64,000 nt of DNA from Aeromicrobium sp. Root236 (GTDB lineage: Bacteria; Actinomycetota; Actinomycetes; Propionibacteriales; Nocardioidaceae), in NCBI RefSeq assembly GCF_001428805.1, contig NZ_LMIS01000001.1, forward strand, positions 1,662,976-1,726,975. Direction: 5' to 3'. Positions 8,219-21,789 of this stretch are shown here, piece after piece (position 1 is the stretch's first letter; each line of letters begins with the position of its first letter). Below the pieces are notes generated by a model. It saw nothing but the letters and a program-made list of their open reading frames with translations. It did not search any database and was not told where the DNA came from. The position numbers and the translations under genes are program-made.

Positions 8219-8985
8219 AGCGCGTCGCGGCGACCGTGGCGCTGCTCGTCGTCGCCGGCTGTTCGAGCCCGAGCCCTGGGCACGAGGCCGGTCCCTCGTC
8301 GACGACCGGCCACCAGCCCGTCCCGGTCCTCGTCAAGACCGGGTGCGCCGACCTCGTCGTCCTCGGGCTGCGCGGCTCCGACCAGTCGCTCGACAAGAAC
8401 TTCGGCTCGGGCCAGGAGATCCTCCGCTCCGTACGTGCGATGTCCACCGAGCTGCACCGCACGTCCCGCACGACGGTACGACTCGAGGGTGTCCCCTACC
8501 GCGCCCAGAGCGCGCCCAGTGCCGCGATCTACCAGTCGTACGTCGACGACGGCGCCAACCGGGCGCGCGATCGCCTCGCCCAGCTCGCCGAGCGGTGCCC
8601 GCGCAGCAAGGTCGCCCTCGTCGGCTTCAGCCAGGGTGCCCAAGCCGTGCACGAGCTCGTCACGTCCCTCCGGCCGTCCCCGCAGATCGCGCTCGTCGCG
8701 ATGATCGCCGACCCTCGCCGCGACCCGGAGGACGCGATCACCTTCTGGACCTACGGGAAGTCCGCACCCGGACCCGGCAAGCTCGGTGCGGGACCGCCGA
8801 TCCCCCGCGCGTTGCGTCCCGTCACGATCGGGTTCTGCGCCACGGGCGACGAGATCTGCAACTGGCCGCCCGGTGGCTACTCCGGTCCACTGTCCGACAC
8901 GCACCGGCACTTCTACGAGACGCCCTCACACTCGCGGGCGACCGGTCACCGGATGGCGGCCATCCTCCGCAAGGGCGGGCTCTAG
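8215..8985 (+). CDS. Cutinase-family lipoprotein esterase
   Basis: The 256-residue protein has a signal peptide with lipobox V13-A14-G15-C16 and an alpha/beta hydrolase fold of the cutinase family. The nucleophile is S139 in GFSQG, the acid is D212 in GDEIC and the base is H230 or H232 in DTHRHFY. Cutinase-like proteins of actinomycetes hydrolyse lipid esters at the cell surface. The GTG start overlaps the acyltransferase stop, so the two are translationally coupled. This suggests that an acylating and a deacylating activity act on the same envelope lipid or polymer (inference). A strong terminator follows at 8998-9030. Confidence 0.88.
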   Translation: MKRVAATVALLVVAGCSSPSPGHEAGPSSTTGHQPVPVLVKTGCADLVVLGLRGSDQSLDKNFGSGQEILRSVRAMSTELHRTSRTTVRLEGVPYRAQSAPSAAIYQSYVDDGANRARDRLAQLAERCPRSKVALVGFSQGAQAVHELVTSLRPSPQIALVAMIADPRRDPEDAITFWTYGKSAPGPGKLGAGPPIPRALRPVTIGFCATGDEICNWPPGGYSGPLSDTHRHFYETPSHSRATGHRMAAILRKGGL

Positions 8986-8997
8986 ACCCGGAGAACG

Positions 8998-9030
8998 CAG
9001 CAGCCCCCGGCCGATGGCCGGGGGCTGCTG
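8998..9030. terminator. Bidirectional terminator between cutinase gene and rpoC
   Basis: A perfect 15-base-pair stem with a three-base GAT loop is centred at 9014. It lies between the converging cutinase and rpoC 3' ends. There is no long T-run on either strand, but stem strength and position support termination in both directions. Confidence 0.75.
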
Positions 9031-9045
9031 ACGTGTGGTGCCGGG

Positions 9046-12864
<3,819 letters not shown>

Positions 12865-12933
12865 GTTGTCTTCTTTCCCTTGCTTGTTCTGAAAACTGAT
12901 GTGGTTGCGATGGGGAAGGTCCAGCCCGCGGGG

Positions 12934-15900
12934 CTAGACCTCCTCCACGCTGGAGGGCTCACGCCGTGACAGGTCGATGCCGAGCTCTTCGGCGGCGCGG
13001 AAGAGATCCTCTTCCGCGTCGCGCATCTCGACGGCCGAACCGTCACTGGACAGCACCTCAACGTTGAGACACAGGGACTGCATCTCCTTGACGAGAACCT
13101 TGAACGACTCGGGGATACCGGGTTCGGGCACGTTCTCGCCCTTGACGATCGCTTCGTAGACCTTGACGCGTCCGAGGATGTCGTCCGACTTGATGGTCAG
13201 GAGCTCCTGCAGCGCGTACGCCGCTCCGTAGGCCTCGAGGGCCCACACCTCCATCTCGCCGAAGCGCTGTCCACCGAACTGCGCCTTACCGCCGAGGGGC
13301 TGCTGCGTGATCATCGAGTAGGGACCCGTGGAACGTGCGTGGATCTTGTCGTCGACGAGGTGGTGCAGCTTGAGCAGGTACATGTAGCCGACCGAGACGG
13401 GGTCGGGGAACTTCTCGCCGGTACGACCGTCGAAGAGCACCGCCTTGCCGTCGCGCTTGACCATGCGCTCGCCGTCCCGGTTGGGGAGAGTCGAGGCCAG
13501 CAGGCCCTGGATCTCGTCCTCACGGGCGCCGTCGAACACGGGCGTCGCGATGTTGGTCGAGGGCTCGGCCTTGTCCGCCTTGATCTTGCGGAGGGTCTGC
13601 GCCCACTCGTCCTTCTCGTCGTCCGGGATCTGCCAGCCGGTCTTGGCGACCCACCCGAGGTGGGTCTCCAGCACCTGTCCGACGTTCATTCGACCGGGGA
13701 CACCGAGCGGGTTGAGCACGATGTCGACGGGCGTGCCGTCCTCCAGGAAGGGCATGTCCTCGACCGGAAGGATCTTGGAGATGACGCCCTTGTTGCCGTG
13801 GCGACCAGCGAGCTTGTCACCGTTGGAGATCTTGCGCTTCTGCGCGACGTAGACGCGGACGAGCTGGTTGACGCCCGGGGAGAGCTCGTCACCCTCGGCC
13901 GCGTCGAACACGCGGACGCCGATGACGGTGCCCGACTCGCCGTGCGGGACCTTGAGCGAGGTGTCGCGCACTTCGCGCGCCTTCTCACCGAAGATCGCAC
14001 GGAGCAGGCGCTCCTCCGGGGTCAGCTCGGTCTCACCCTTGGGCGTGACCTTGCCGACCAGGACGTCGCCGTTGCCGACCTCGGCACCGATGCGGATGAT
14101 GCCGCGCTCGTCCAGGTCCGCCAGCATTTCCTCGCTGACGTTGGGGATGTCGCGCGTGATCTCCTCGGGACCCAGCTTGGTGTCGCGGGCATCGACCTCG
14201 TGTTCCTCGATGTGGATCGAGGTCAGCAGGTCGTCCTGGACGACTCGCTGCGAGAGGATGATCGCGTCCTCGTAGTTGTGACCCTGCCACGGCATGAACG
14301 CCACGAGCAGGTTCGTCCCGAGGGCCATCTCGCCCTCGTCGGTGCACGGGCCGTCGGCCAGCGGGGTGCCGACCTCGACGCGCTGACCCTGCTCGACCAG
14401 CGGACGCTGGTTGGTGCAGGTGCCCTGGTTGGAGCGACGGAACTTCGCCAGACGGTAGGTGAAGTAGGAGCCGTCGTCCTGCATGATCTCGATCGCGTCA
14501 GCGGACACCTCGTTGACCACGCCGGCGACCTTGGCCACCGTGACGTCACCGGCGTCGACCGCGGCACGGAACTCCATGCCGGTGCCGACGAGCGGGGCGT
14601 CGTTGCGGATCAGCGGGACGGCCTGACGCTGCATGTTCGAGCCCATGAGGGCGCGGTTGGCATCGTCGTGCTCGAGGAACGGGATCAGGGCCGTGGCCAC
14701 CGACACCATCTGGCGAGGCGACACGTCCATGTAGTCGACGTCAGCAGCGGGGCGAAGCTCGGCCTCGCCACCCTTCTGGCGTACGAGGACCATGTCCTCG
14801 GCGAAGGTGCTCTTGTCGGTCAGGACCGAGTTGGCCTGAGCGATGATGAAGCGGTCCTCGTCGGTCGCGGTGAGGTAGTCGACCTGCTCGGTGACCTTGC
14901 CCTTGACGACCTTGCGGTAAGGCGTCTCGACGAAGCCGAACGAGTTGATCCGTCCGTAGGACGCGAGCGAGCCGATCAGGCCGATGTTGGGGCCTTCGGG
15001 GGTCTCGATCGGGCACATGCGGCCGTAGTGCGACGGGTGGACGTCGCGGACCTCGTAGCCGGCGCGCTCACGGGACAGACCACCAGGTCCGAGGGCGGAC
15101 AGGCGACGCTTGTGCGTCAGTCCGGCCAAGGGGTTGTTCTGGTCCATGAACTGGCTGAGCTGCGACGTGCCGAAGAACTCCTTCAGCGCCGCGACGACCG
15201 GGCGGATGTTGATCAGGGTCTGCGGCGTGATGGCCTCGACGTCCTGGGTCGTCATGCGCTCACGGACGACACGCTCCATGCGCGCAAGACCGGTGCGGAG
15301 CTGGTTCTGGATCAGCTCGCCGACGGTGCGCATGCGGCGGTTGCCGAAGTGGTCGATGTCGTCGGCCTCGACGATCGTCTGACCGGCCGGCGTCGCCAGC
15401 TCGGTCTCGCCGGCGTGCAGCGCGACGATGTACTTGATCGTCGAGACGATGTCGTCGATCGTCAGCGTCTGCTGGTCGAAGGCCTCTTCGACGCCGAGCT
15501 TCTTGTTGATCTTGTAGCGACCGACCTTGGCCGTGTCGTAGCGCTTGGCGTTGAAGTAGTAGTTGTCCAGCAACGTCTGCGCGGCCTCGCGGCTCGGCGG
15601 TTCGCCCGGACGCAGCTTACGGTAGATGTCGAGGAGGGCCTCGTCCTGGGTCGTGGTGTTGTCCTTCTCCAGGGTCAGGCGGATCGACTCGTACTGGCCG
15701 AACTCCTCGAGGATCTGCGCCTCGCTCCAGCCCAGTGCCTTGAGCAGCACCGTGACGCTCTGCTTGCGCTTGCGGTCGAGGCGTACGCCGACCAGGTCGC
15801 GCTTGTCGATCTCGAACTCGAGCCACGCACCACGCGACGGGATGACCTTGGCCGTGTAGATGTCCTTGTCGGACGTCTTGTCGGGGACGCGCTCGAAGTA

Positions 15901-16398
15901 GACGCCCGGGGAGCGGACGAGCTGCGAGACGACGACACGCTCGGTGCCGTTGATGATGAACGTGCCCTTGTCCGTCATGAGCGGGAAGTCGCCCATGAAG
16001 ACGGTCTGGCTCTTGATCTCGCCGGTCTCGTTGTTCATGAACTCGGCGGTGACGAACAGCGGAGCGGCGTAGGTGACGTCGCGGTCCTTGCAGTCCTCGA
16101 CGGAGTACTTCGGCGGCTCGAAGCGGTGGTCACGGAACGACAGGCTCATCGTCTCGGAGAAGTCCTCGATCGGGGAGATCTCCTCGAAGATCTCCTCGAG
16201 CCCGGACTTGGTGGAGACGTCCGTGCGGCCACCGGCGAGGGCTTCCTCGACGCCGGCCTTCCAGGACTCGTCGCCGATCAACCAGGCGAAGCTGTCGGTC
16301 TGCAGAGCCAGGAGCTCTGGGACCTCGAGGGGTTCTGAGATTTTTGCAAATGAGATGCGGCGGGGCTGAACAGGTGCGGAGGTGCGCGAGGCGGCCAA
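12934..16398 (-). CDS. rpoB: DNA-directed RNA polymerase subunit beta
   Basis: The 1154-residue product carries the catalytic-core signatures of beta. These include the rifampicin-binding segment near residues 405-440 ([15 protein letters not shown] followed by [14 protein letters not shown]), where the key Asp, His and Ser positions are wild type. The start is assigned to TTG at 16398 because GGAAGGA lies six bases upstream and the protein then begins LAASRTSAP as in related species. A longer frame to 16455 has no such site. A promoter at 16510-16538 gives about 105 bases of leader. rpoC follows directly. Confidence 0.97.
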   Translation of the reverse strand: MAASRTSAPVQPRRISFAKISEPLEVPELLALQTDSFAWLIGDESWKAGVEEALAGGRTDVSTKSGLEEIFEEISPIEDFSETMSLSFRDHRFEPPKYSVEDCKDRDVTYAAPLFVTAEFMNNETGEIKSQTVFMGDFPLMTDKGTFIINGTERVVVSQLVRSPGVYFERVPDKTSDKDIYTAKVIPSRGAWLEFEIDKRDLVGVRLDRKRKQSVTVLLKALGWSEAQILEEFGQYESIRLTLEKDNTTTQDEALLDIYRKLRPGEPPSREAAQTLLDNYYFNAKRYDTAKVGRYKINKKLGVEEAFDQQTLTIDDIVSTIKYIVALHAGETELATPAGQTIVEADDIDHFGNRRMRTVGELIQNQLRTGLARMERVVRERMTTQDVEAITPQTLINIRPVVAALKEFFGTSQLSQFMDQNNPLAGLTHKRRLSALGPGGLSRERAGYEVRDVHPSHYGRMCPIETPEGPNIGLIGSLASYGRINSFGFVETPYRKVVKGKVTEQVDYLTATDEDRFIIAQANSVLTDKSTFAEDMVLVRQKGGEAELRPAADVDYMDVSPRQMVSVATALIPFLEHDDANRALMGSNMQRQAVPLIRNDAPLVGTGMEFRAAVDAGDVTVAKVAGVVNEVSADAIEIMQDDGSYFTYRLAKFRRSNQGTCTNQRPLVEQGQRVEVGTPLADGPCTDEGEMALGTNLLVAFMPWQGHNYEDAIILSQRVVQDDLLTSIHIEEHEVDARDTKLGPEEITRDIPNVSEEMLADLDERGIIRIGAEVGNGDVLVGKVTPKGETELTPEERLLRAIFGEKAREVRDTSLKVPHGESGTVIGVRVFDAAEGDELSPGVNQLVRVYVAQKRKISNGDKLAGRHGNKGVISKILPVEDMPFLEDGTPVDIVLNPLGVPGRMNVGQVLETHLGWVAKTGWQIPDDEKDEWAQTLRKIKADKAEPSTNIATPVFDGAREDEIQGLLASTLPNRDGERMVKRDGKAVLFDGRTGEKFPDPVSVGYMYLLKLHHLVDDKIHARSTGPYSMITQQPLGGKAQFGGQRFGEMEVWALEAYGAAYALQELLTIKSDDILGRVKVYEAIVKGENVPEPGIPESFKVLVKEMQSLCLNVEVLSSDGSAVEMRDAEEDLFRAAEELGIDLSRREPSSVEEV

Positions 16399-16509
16399 GA
16401 GGGGTCCTTCCAAGGGCTCGCAGGCGGGTGGCTCGATGGATCGTGCTGCGCGCACGCCAATCGACCCCGGTCAAGGGGACATGGGCAGACAGAGCGGGCG
16501 CGAAAGTTC

Positions 16510-16538
16510 AGTGTAACCCGCAGGGCACAGCGAAGCAA
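16510..16538 (-). promoter_or_regulatory. rpoBC promoter candidate
   Basis: On the minus strand TTGCTT (16533-16538) and TACACT (16510-16515) are separated by exactly 17 bases, upstream of the TTG start. This would let rpoBC be transcribed independently of the mce operon upstream. Confidence 0.6.
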
Positions 16539-16656
16539 GGGCGGGTCTTGACAAAGCCCGCTGCTTGGGGGAGTCTATTTGGCTTTTCGGACGAATCGGC
16601 GGATTTCACGCACAAACGCGCCCGCAAGTTCCCGCGATCGTCGCGGTAGGTGCGCT

Positions 16657-16698
16657 GGTTTCGAGGCTGCGGCCGCGGGCGGCCTCCGCACCTCAACC
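16657..16698 (-). terminator. GC-rich hairpin ending the mce operon (candidate)
   Basis: GGTT..GAGG.TGCGG pairs with CCGCA.CCTC.AACC around a GC-rich core, giving about 13-16 paired bases with small bulges. It lies 80 bases past the last mce-operon stop and upstream of the rpoB promoter. There is no T-run, so this is a tentative I-shaped terminator. Of the 380 bases between rpoB and the mce operon, only this, the promoter and a duplicated motif stand out. Confidence 0.4.
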
Positions 16699-16706
16699 AG
16701 CGGAGA

Positions 16707-16790
16707 GCGCGAGCTTTTCGTCTCCCTTATCGGGCCCGGCGAGCCGCGCCCCGATCTCGCGCGAGCTTTCGTCTTCCTTATCGGGCCCGG
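16707..16790. repeat. Direct repeat duplicating the 3' end of the last mce-operon gene
   Basis: Copy one (16707-16739) and copy two (16759-16790) share GCGCGAGCTTT, CGTCT, CTTATCGGGCCCGG and their order, with only a few differences. Copy two contains the real TAA stop (16778-16780). Copy one repeats the same codons and TAA 51 bases further downstream. It looks like a short tandem duplication of the gene tail. Confidence 0.7.
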
Positions 16791-17506
16791 ATGTCGTCGA
16801 CGAGCCAGCCGTCGTCGGTCTTGACCATCGACACGCTCGCGCGGTTGGAGAACACCGACGGCGTCTTGGAGTCGCTGGTGAGCCGCGCCTGGTCGTAGAA
16901 CACGAGGACGTCCATCTTCGTCGTGGAGCACTCGTCGCCGCACGGCAGCGCTGCGGCGTCACCGACGACGCTCTGCATCTGGACACTGCGCTGCTGGGCA
17001 GCCTCCTGCAGCGCCGGCTCGTACTTCTTGAACGTCTTGGCGAACGACGGGGTCATGAGCGCGGTCGACGACGACAGGTGCTTGTCGAGCGCGTTGTACT
17101 TGTAGGTGAACACCGTCTCCACCGCGCTGGCGGCAGCAGCCGTTGCCTGCTCCCGCGCATCGTCGAGCCGGTCCCCCGCACCCCGTACGTGCCGGACACC
17201 CTGGAACGTCAGGACGACACCGAGGACGAGGACGACCGCGGCGACCAGCGCGGCAGGAACGGTCCACCGCAGGTCGGGGTTGGACGGCTTGTCGGAGGCC
17301 GGCTTGGCCACCTTGGGCGGTCGAGCCGCCTTGACCGTCGGCGCTGCCTTGGGCGGCGCTGCGACGGTCGCCTTCTGGGTGGCGGCCTTCTTGGCCGCCG
17401 CCGCTCGCGCCGGCACCTTGCGTGCGGCGGGCTTCGCCGCGGGTACGGCCGGCTTGCCCTCGCCGGCGATCCGGCGACGACGGGTGGGTCCGTTGGGATC
17501 GCTCAT
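16778..17506 (-). CDS. Mce-associated membrane protein (second)
   Basis: The 242-residue protein has a basic, Ala/Lys/Pro-rich cytoplasmic N-terminus (about residues 1-85), one transmembrane helix (about 88-108) and an extracytoplasmic domain. Two cysteines (CGDEC) could form a disulfide. This is the topology of Mce-associated proteins (Mas/Mam type), which stabilise the Mce complex. The ATG at 17506 overlaps the stop of the preceding gene (ATGA). It is the last of eleven genes in the operon, and its 3' end is duplicated downstream. Precise function is unknown. Confidence 0.7.
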   Translation of the reverse strand: MSDPNGPTRRRRIAGEGKPAVPAAKPAARKVPARAAAAKKAATQKATVAAPPKAAPTVKAARPPKVAKPASDKPSNPDLRWTVPAALVAAVVLVLGVVLTFQGVRHVRGAGDRLDDAREQATAAAASAVETVFTYKYNALDKHLSSSTALMTPSFAKTFKKYEPALQEAAQQRSVQMQSVVGDAAALPCGDECSTTKMDVLVFYDQARLTSDSKTPSVFSNRASVSMVKTDDGWLVDDIRAR

Positions 17507-18060
17507 TCGCCGCTGCCTTCGCTCGGCGTCGCAGAGGGCGACGGGGTGGCCACTGCGGACCGCGGCGCGATGCTCTCGAAGCTCGAGATGAGCCACGTGC
17601 CGTCCTTCTTGGTGAACGACACCTTCCAGCGGAAGTGCCGGAGCACGGCGGCCTTGGTGTCGGTGTTGCTGACCTTGGAGTCGACCGCGACGATCGCGAC
17701 GGCCGAGTCCTTGTCGATGCTGTCGACCGCGGCGCCCTGCACCTTGGCGCCGTCGCTCTTCTGCTGCTTGGACTCCAACGCCTTGAACACCGCGTCGGTG
17801 ATCTTGACGAACTCCTTGTCGTACTTCGGCGTCAGCAGCCCCTTGAGCCGCTTCTGGTAGTTCTTCACGTCCGACACGTCATAGGTGTTGTAGGCGACCG
17901 CGAAGTCCGTGGCTCGCGACGTGATCTCGTTGCGGTCCTTGGAGTCTTCGTAGGGGTTCGCGCGGAGCAGGAAGAAGCCGACAGCCGAGAGCACCACGCC
18001 GAGGGCCGTGGTGACCACCAGGAGAGCGATGACTCGGTTGCGGCTGGACCTCTCGGTCAC
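17503..18060 (-). CDS. Mce-associated membrane protein (first)
   Basis: The 185-residue protein has a short N-terminus, a transmembrane helix (about residues 12-33) and an extracytoplasmic alpha/beta domain of SnoaL/NTF2-like length. A low-complexity Ser/Pro/Glu tail ends the protein. It fits the Mce-associated protein family that sits at the end of actinobacterial mce operons. The GTG at 18060 overlaps the mceF stop (GTGA) and is preferred over an in-frame start nine codons earlier. Both neighbours are coupled to it by four-base overlaps. Confidence 0.7.
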   Translation of the reverse strand: MTERSSRNRVIALLVVTTALGVVLSAVGFFLLRANPYEDSKDRNEITSRATDFAVAYNTYDVSDVKNYQKRLKGLLTPKYDKEFVKITDAVFKALESKQQKSDGAKVQGAAVDSIDKDSAVAIVAVDSKVSNTDTKAAVLRHFRWKVSFTKKDGTWLISSFESIAPRSAVATPSPSATPSEGSGE

Positions 18061-19280
18061 TGTTGGGCCGGGCCGAGCAGAAGCCACTTCCAGGAGTCCT
18101 TTCCGGTGGGCACGGGGGCGTTCGACGTAGCGGCCGACCGCTTGAGCACGGTCTTGGACGGCTGCCGTGCGATGTGGTTGTTAGCGACCTTACAGTCCGC
18201 TTCCGTATCGAAGGCCTGGTCACTGATGACCTGCTCCTCCCGACGCTCGCGGTAGCCCGATGCGGCGCCGCCGTTCTGGTCGTAGGTGCAGGTCGGTGTC
18301 GGGTCCAGCGCCACGAGGCCGAACGTCGCGTTGTAGTCGCCGGTCTCCTTGCCGTTCTTGACGACCGGGTCGAGCACGGAGAACGAGCCTTCGACCAGGT
18401 AGGGGTAGAGGATGAAGATCGCCTGCAGGCCGAGGACGTTCTCGGACAGCGGCTTGCTCGCCGTGACCAGGTCACGGATGGCGTTGCCGAGGTCGGCGGA
18501 GTTCTCGTTGACCACGGCGTTGAGCGTCGAGGCGCTCTCGCTGCCCTTGTCGAGCAGCCGTCGCAGGTCTGGATCCGCGTCGACGAGGCTGTCGGACAGC
18601 AGGGCGAGGTTCTTGGAGAACGTGCTGATGTCGTCGCTCTTGTCGATCTGGGTCTGCAGGACCGACGAGGAGTCGTGGATCAGGGCGCGCGTCACGTCGA
18701 TGTTGTCGTCGGCGGCCTTGATGAACTCCGACGACGTGTCGAGGATCGTCGACAGGTCCTGGCCGGTGCCCTCGAAGGCCTGGCCCAGCTCGTCGACCAC
18801 GGTTCGCAGGCTGTCGGTGTTGACCGACGACACCAGGTCGTTGACGTCGACGAGCAGCGTGGTCGTGTCGATCGGGATGCGGGTGTTGCGCAGCGTGATC
18901 GCCGAGCCCTTGTGGAGGTAGGGCGCGGAGTTGGTCCGCGGCTGCAGGTCGACGAACTGCTCGCCGATCGCCGACTTGTTGGCGACGACCGCGAGGACGT
19001 CGGACGGGATCTTGGGCGCGCTGTTCTCGATGTCGAGCCGCGCCTGCACCCCGTCGTCCTTGAAGTCGAGCTTGCCGACCTTGCCGACCGGGATGCCGCG
19101 GTAGGTCACCTGGGCACCGGCGAAGATGCCGCCGGAGTCCTTGAACTGCGCCGACACCGGGAAGCTGCGGTCGACGAAGATGCGGTCGACCTGTGCGTAG
19201 CGGCCGCCCACGAAGGCGCCACCCAGCACGGTGATGATCGCGAAGATCACCAGCTGGATCTTGACGGGCCTCGAGATCAT
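18057..19280 (-). CDS. mceF: Mce family protein MceF
   Basis: The 407-residue protein has one N-terminal membrane helix (residues about 7-27). An MlaD/MCE domain follows (about 38-115, with GAQVTYRGIPVGKV), then a long helical domain predicted to build the needle-like tunnel. The C-terminus is Ser/Lys-rich. Mce proteins form a hetero-hexamer that conducts lipids or steroids between the cell surface and the YrbE permease. It is the sixth Mce gene in order. The ATG overlaps the mceE stop (ATGA). Confidence 0.9.
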   Translation of the reverse strand: MISRPVKIQLVIFAIITVLGGAFVGGRYAQVDRIFVDRSFPVSAQFKDSGGIFAGAQVTYRGIPVGKVGKLDFKDDGVQARLDIENSAPKIPSDVLAVVANKSAIGEQFVDLQPRTNSAPYLHKGSAITLRNTRIPIDTTTLLVDVNDLVSSVNTDSLRTVVDELGQAFEGTGQDLSTILDTSSEFIKAADDNIDVTRALIHDSSSVLQTQIDKSDDISTFSKNLALLSDSLVDADPDLRRLLDKGSESASTLNAVVNENSADLGNAIRDLVTASKPLSENVLGLQAIFILYPYLVEGSFSVLDPVVKNGKETGDYNATFGLVALDPTPTCTYDQNGGAASGYRERREEQVISDQAFDTEADCKVANNHIARQPSKTVLKRSAATSNAPVPTGKDSWKWLLLGPAQQ

Positions 19281-20623
19281 GGTGCCACCGCCGGTTCCAC
19301 GAGAAGTTGTGCGAGGTCGCCCGACGGCACGCTGGCGACGGCTGCGCGGCAGGTGTTGAGCAGCGAGCAGATGCCGCCCTTGCTGGGCGTCGGGGTCGCG
19401 CTCGGCGTCGGTGTCGGCGTACCGGCCGGGTCGGGCGTCGCGCTCGATCCGCCCGACGGCACGAGGCCGGTGACGAGGTCGACCAGGTCCTGGGTCGGGG
19501 TGCCGGGCACGATCGCCGTGCCGCCGTCCGGGGTCTTCTCGGTCTTGGTGAGTCCCGCCTGGGCGGCGTAACCGTCGAGGATGTTGGTCAGCTGCGTCGC
19601 GCTGATGTCGAGGCCGAGGTTGAGGTTGGCGAAGTCACCGAAGCACACGCCCTCCTTGACCGACGGGTTGCCGTCCTCGCACTTGCCGGACGCCGCAGCG
19701 TAGGTGTTGCCCACGAACCCGTCCGAGAACGGGTAGGTCAGCAGCACCCTGGTGGCCGTCGCGAGGTCGTCGCCGGCCTTGGTGAGGTTGGTCAGCGTCG
19801 GGACGAGGGCGCGGAGGTTGGCGATGGTGTCGGCCTTGGAGTCGCGGATGACGCCGGTGGCCACGTGGCTGAGCTTGGAGAGCGACTGCAGCAGCTTGAC
19901 GAGGTCGTCGCGCTGGTCGTTGACGACCCGCAGCGCATCGGGCAGGTCGTCGAGCGCTCCGGTGATCGCAGCCTTCTGGTCGTTGGTCGCGACTGCGAGC
20001 CGGTTGATCTTCTCGAGCGACGTGAGCAGCGCGGCCTTGTTGTCGTCGAGCTGACCGATGAAGGATGTCGTGGAGTTGATGAGCTCCTTGACCTCCGGCT
20101 CGTTGCCGCCCAACGCGTTGTTGAGCTCGCGGACGATCGTGTTGGTCTTCTCGAGGCCACCGCCGTTGAACAGCAGCGAGGCAGCGCCGAGCACCTCCTC
20201 GATCTCCGGGTTGCGGCTGGATCGGTCGAGCGGGATCGTGTCGCCGTTGCCGAGCGTGCCACGAGCACCGGTCTTGGGCGGGGCGAGTGACACGAACTTC
20301 TCACCGAGGAGGCTGGTCTGGCGGATCGTCGCCTCGGCATTGTCGGGCAGCTCGGACTTGCGGTTGATCTTGAGCGTGACGACGGCCGTCCAGCCGTTGA
20401 GCTTGATGTCGGTCACCTTGCCGACCGCGATGTCGTTGACCCGTACGGCGCTCTGCGGCACCAGGTCGAGGACGTCGCGGAACTGCACCTTGACGGTGTA
20501 GGGGTCGCTGCCGAGGTCGGCGCCACCGGGCAACGGGAGCTTGTAGGGCGAGAAGCCGCAGCCACTCAGCAGCAGTCCCATGACGCCGGCGATGACGCCG
20601 GCGCGGAGAAGTCGGGTGTTCAT
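19277..20623 (-). CDS. mceE: Mce family lipoprotein MceE
   Basis: The 448-residue protein has a signal peptide with lipobox L19-S20-G21-C22, as expected for the fifth Mce protein (LprK type). The MCE domain spans about residues 40-120 and is followed by the helical tunnel region. A Pro/Thr/Ser repeat linker precedes the C-terminus, which has a short Cys-containing segment. The ATG at 20623 shares one base with the mceD stop (TGATG). A longer open frame upstream is rejected because it antisenses none of the expected features and lies inside mceD. Lipidation would anchor the complex outside the membrane. Confidence 0.9.
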   Translation of the reverse strand: MNTRLLRAGVIAGVMGLLLSGCGFSPYKLPLPGGADLGSDPYTVKVQFRDVLDLVPQSAVRVNDIAVGKVTDIKLNGWTAVVTLKINRKSELPDNAEATIRQTSLLGEKFVSLAPPKTGARGTLGNGDTIPLDRSSRNPEIEEVLGAASLLFNGGGLEKTNTIVRELNNALGGNEPEVKELINSTTSFIGQLDDNKAALLTSLEKINRLAVATNDQKAAITGALDDLPDALRVVNDQRDDLVKLLQSLSKLSHVATGVIRDSKADTIANLRALVPTLTNLTKAGDDLATATRVLLTYPFSDGFVGNTYAAASGKCEDGNPSVKEGVCFGDFANLNLGLDISATQLTNILDGYAAQAGLTKTEKTPDGGTAIVPGTPTQDLVDLVTGLVPSGGSSATPDPAGTPTPTPSATPTPSKGGICSLLNTCRAAVASVPSGDLAQLLVEPAVAP

Positions 20624-21789
20624 CACTTCACCCCCAGCATCTGGGCGAAGGTCGTGTTGACCCGCTCGGTCGGCACGATGGGCACCGACGACGCCGGGGC
20701 CGTACGCGGCAGGGCCTTGTCGAGCACGCCGGTCAGGGTCTTGCACAGGCCGCCCTGGACGGTCTCGCCGAGGAGGTTGCACACGAACGTCGCCGGATCC
20801 TTCAGCGTCCCGTTGATCAGCTCAGGGATGTCGGCGCGGGTGTCGAGGGTGCCGGCCGTGCCGTTGTAGGCGAGCGCCACGTTGGTCAGCGCGGTCGGTG
20901 CCGAGATGGTCTGCTCCTCGATCTCGTCCTTGTGCTTGGCCAGCAGCGCCGCGAGTGAGGCGATGTTGTCGATGTTGCTCCGCAGCTTGCCGCGATTCTC
21001 CTTGACCAGCGAGTTGACGTCGACCAGCGCGAGGCTGAGCTGCTTGAGCGTCTCCTTGAGGTCGTCACGCTCGCCGGCCAGGACCGTCGACACCTGGGCC
21101 GTGCTGTCGTTGAACGAGCGGACTGCGGAGTCGTTGGTCTTGAGCAGGCTCACGAAGTCCTCCACCTCGCGCAGGCTGCCGAACAGCTCGTCCTTGTTGT
21201 TGGACAGCGTCGTGCTGAGCTTGCCGAAGTTGTGGATCGTCTCGTTGAGCTGCGCGCCCTGGCCGTCGAGCTGCTTGGCCGAGTCGTCGATCAGGCCGCT
21301 GAGCGCGCCCTCCTTGTTGGCGCCCTTGGGGCCGAGCGCCACGGAGAGGTCGTCGAGGGACTTGTAGATCTGGTCGAGCTCGACCGGGACCGCGGTGCGG
21401 TCGACCGACAGCCGCGCGTTGTTCTTGAGCACCGCGCCGCCGGTGTAGGCCGGGGCGAGCTGGATGAACCGGTCGCCGACGATCGACGGCGAGACCACCA
21501 CGGCCTTGACGTCGTTGGGCAGCTTCACGTTGCCCTTGTAGGAGACCTTGGCGCGTACGATGTCGCCGCGCGGCGTGAGGCTGACGACCTCACCGACCGG
21601 CACACCGAGGATCTTGACGTCGGACCCCTTGTAGACCGAGTTGGTCTGCTCGAAGTCGATCGTGATGTAGCGCTTGCCGTCGCCGTTGTTGACGACGAGC
21701 AGCACGGCTGCGAGGAGGGCGAGCAGGACGATCGCCGTCAGCACCTTGGAGATGCCGGCGAACCGCTGGACCAGTCCGGACGGGCTCAT
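20623..21789 (-). CDS. mceD: Mce family protein MceD
   Basis: The 388-residue protein has an N-terminal membrane helix (about residues 12-32). An MCE domain follows at about 38-118 (GSDVKILGVPVGEV), then the extended helical domain. It overlaps its neighbours by one base (mceE) and four bases (mceC). Position and domain order identify it as the fourth subunit. Substrate specificity of the complex cannot be read from the sequence. Confidence 0.9.
   Translation of the reverse strand: MSPSGLVQRFAGISKVLTAIVLLALLAAVLLVVNNGDGKRYITIDFEQTNSVYKGSDVKILGVPVGEVVSLTPRGDIVRAKVSYKGNVKLPNDVKAVVVSPSIVGDRFIQLAPAYTGGAVLKNNARLSVDRTAVPVELDQIYKSLDDLSVALGPKGANKEGALSGLIDDSAKQLDGQGAQLNETIHNFGKLSTTLSNNKDELFGSLREVEDFVSLLKTNDSAVRSFNDSTAQVSTVLAGERDDLKETLKQLSLALVDVNSLVKENRGKLRSNIDNIASLAALLAKHKDEIEEQTISAPTALTNVALAYNGTAGTLDTRADIPELINGTLKDPATFVCNLLGETVQGGLCKTLTGVLDKALPRTAPASSVPIVPTERVNTTFAQMLGVK

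Noticed and set aside
16548..16572. TTGACA on the plus strand near rpoB as a promoter
   Set aside because: No suitable -10 box at 16-18 bases and no plus-strand gene follows.
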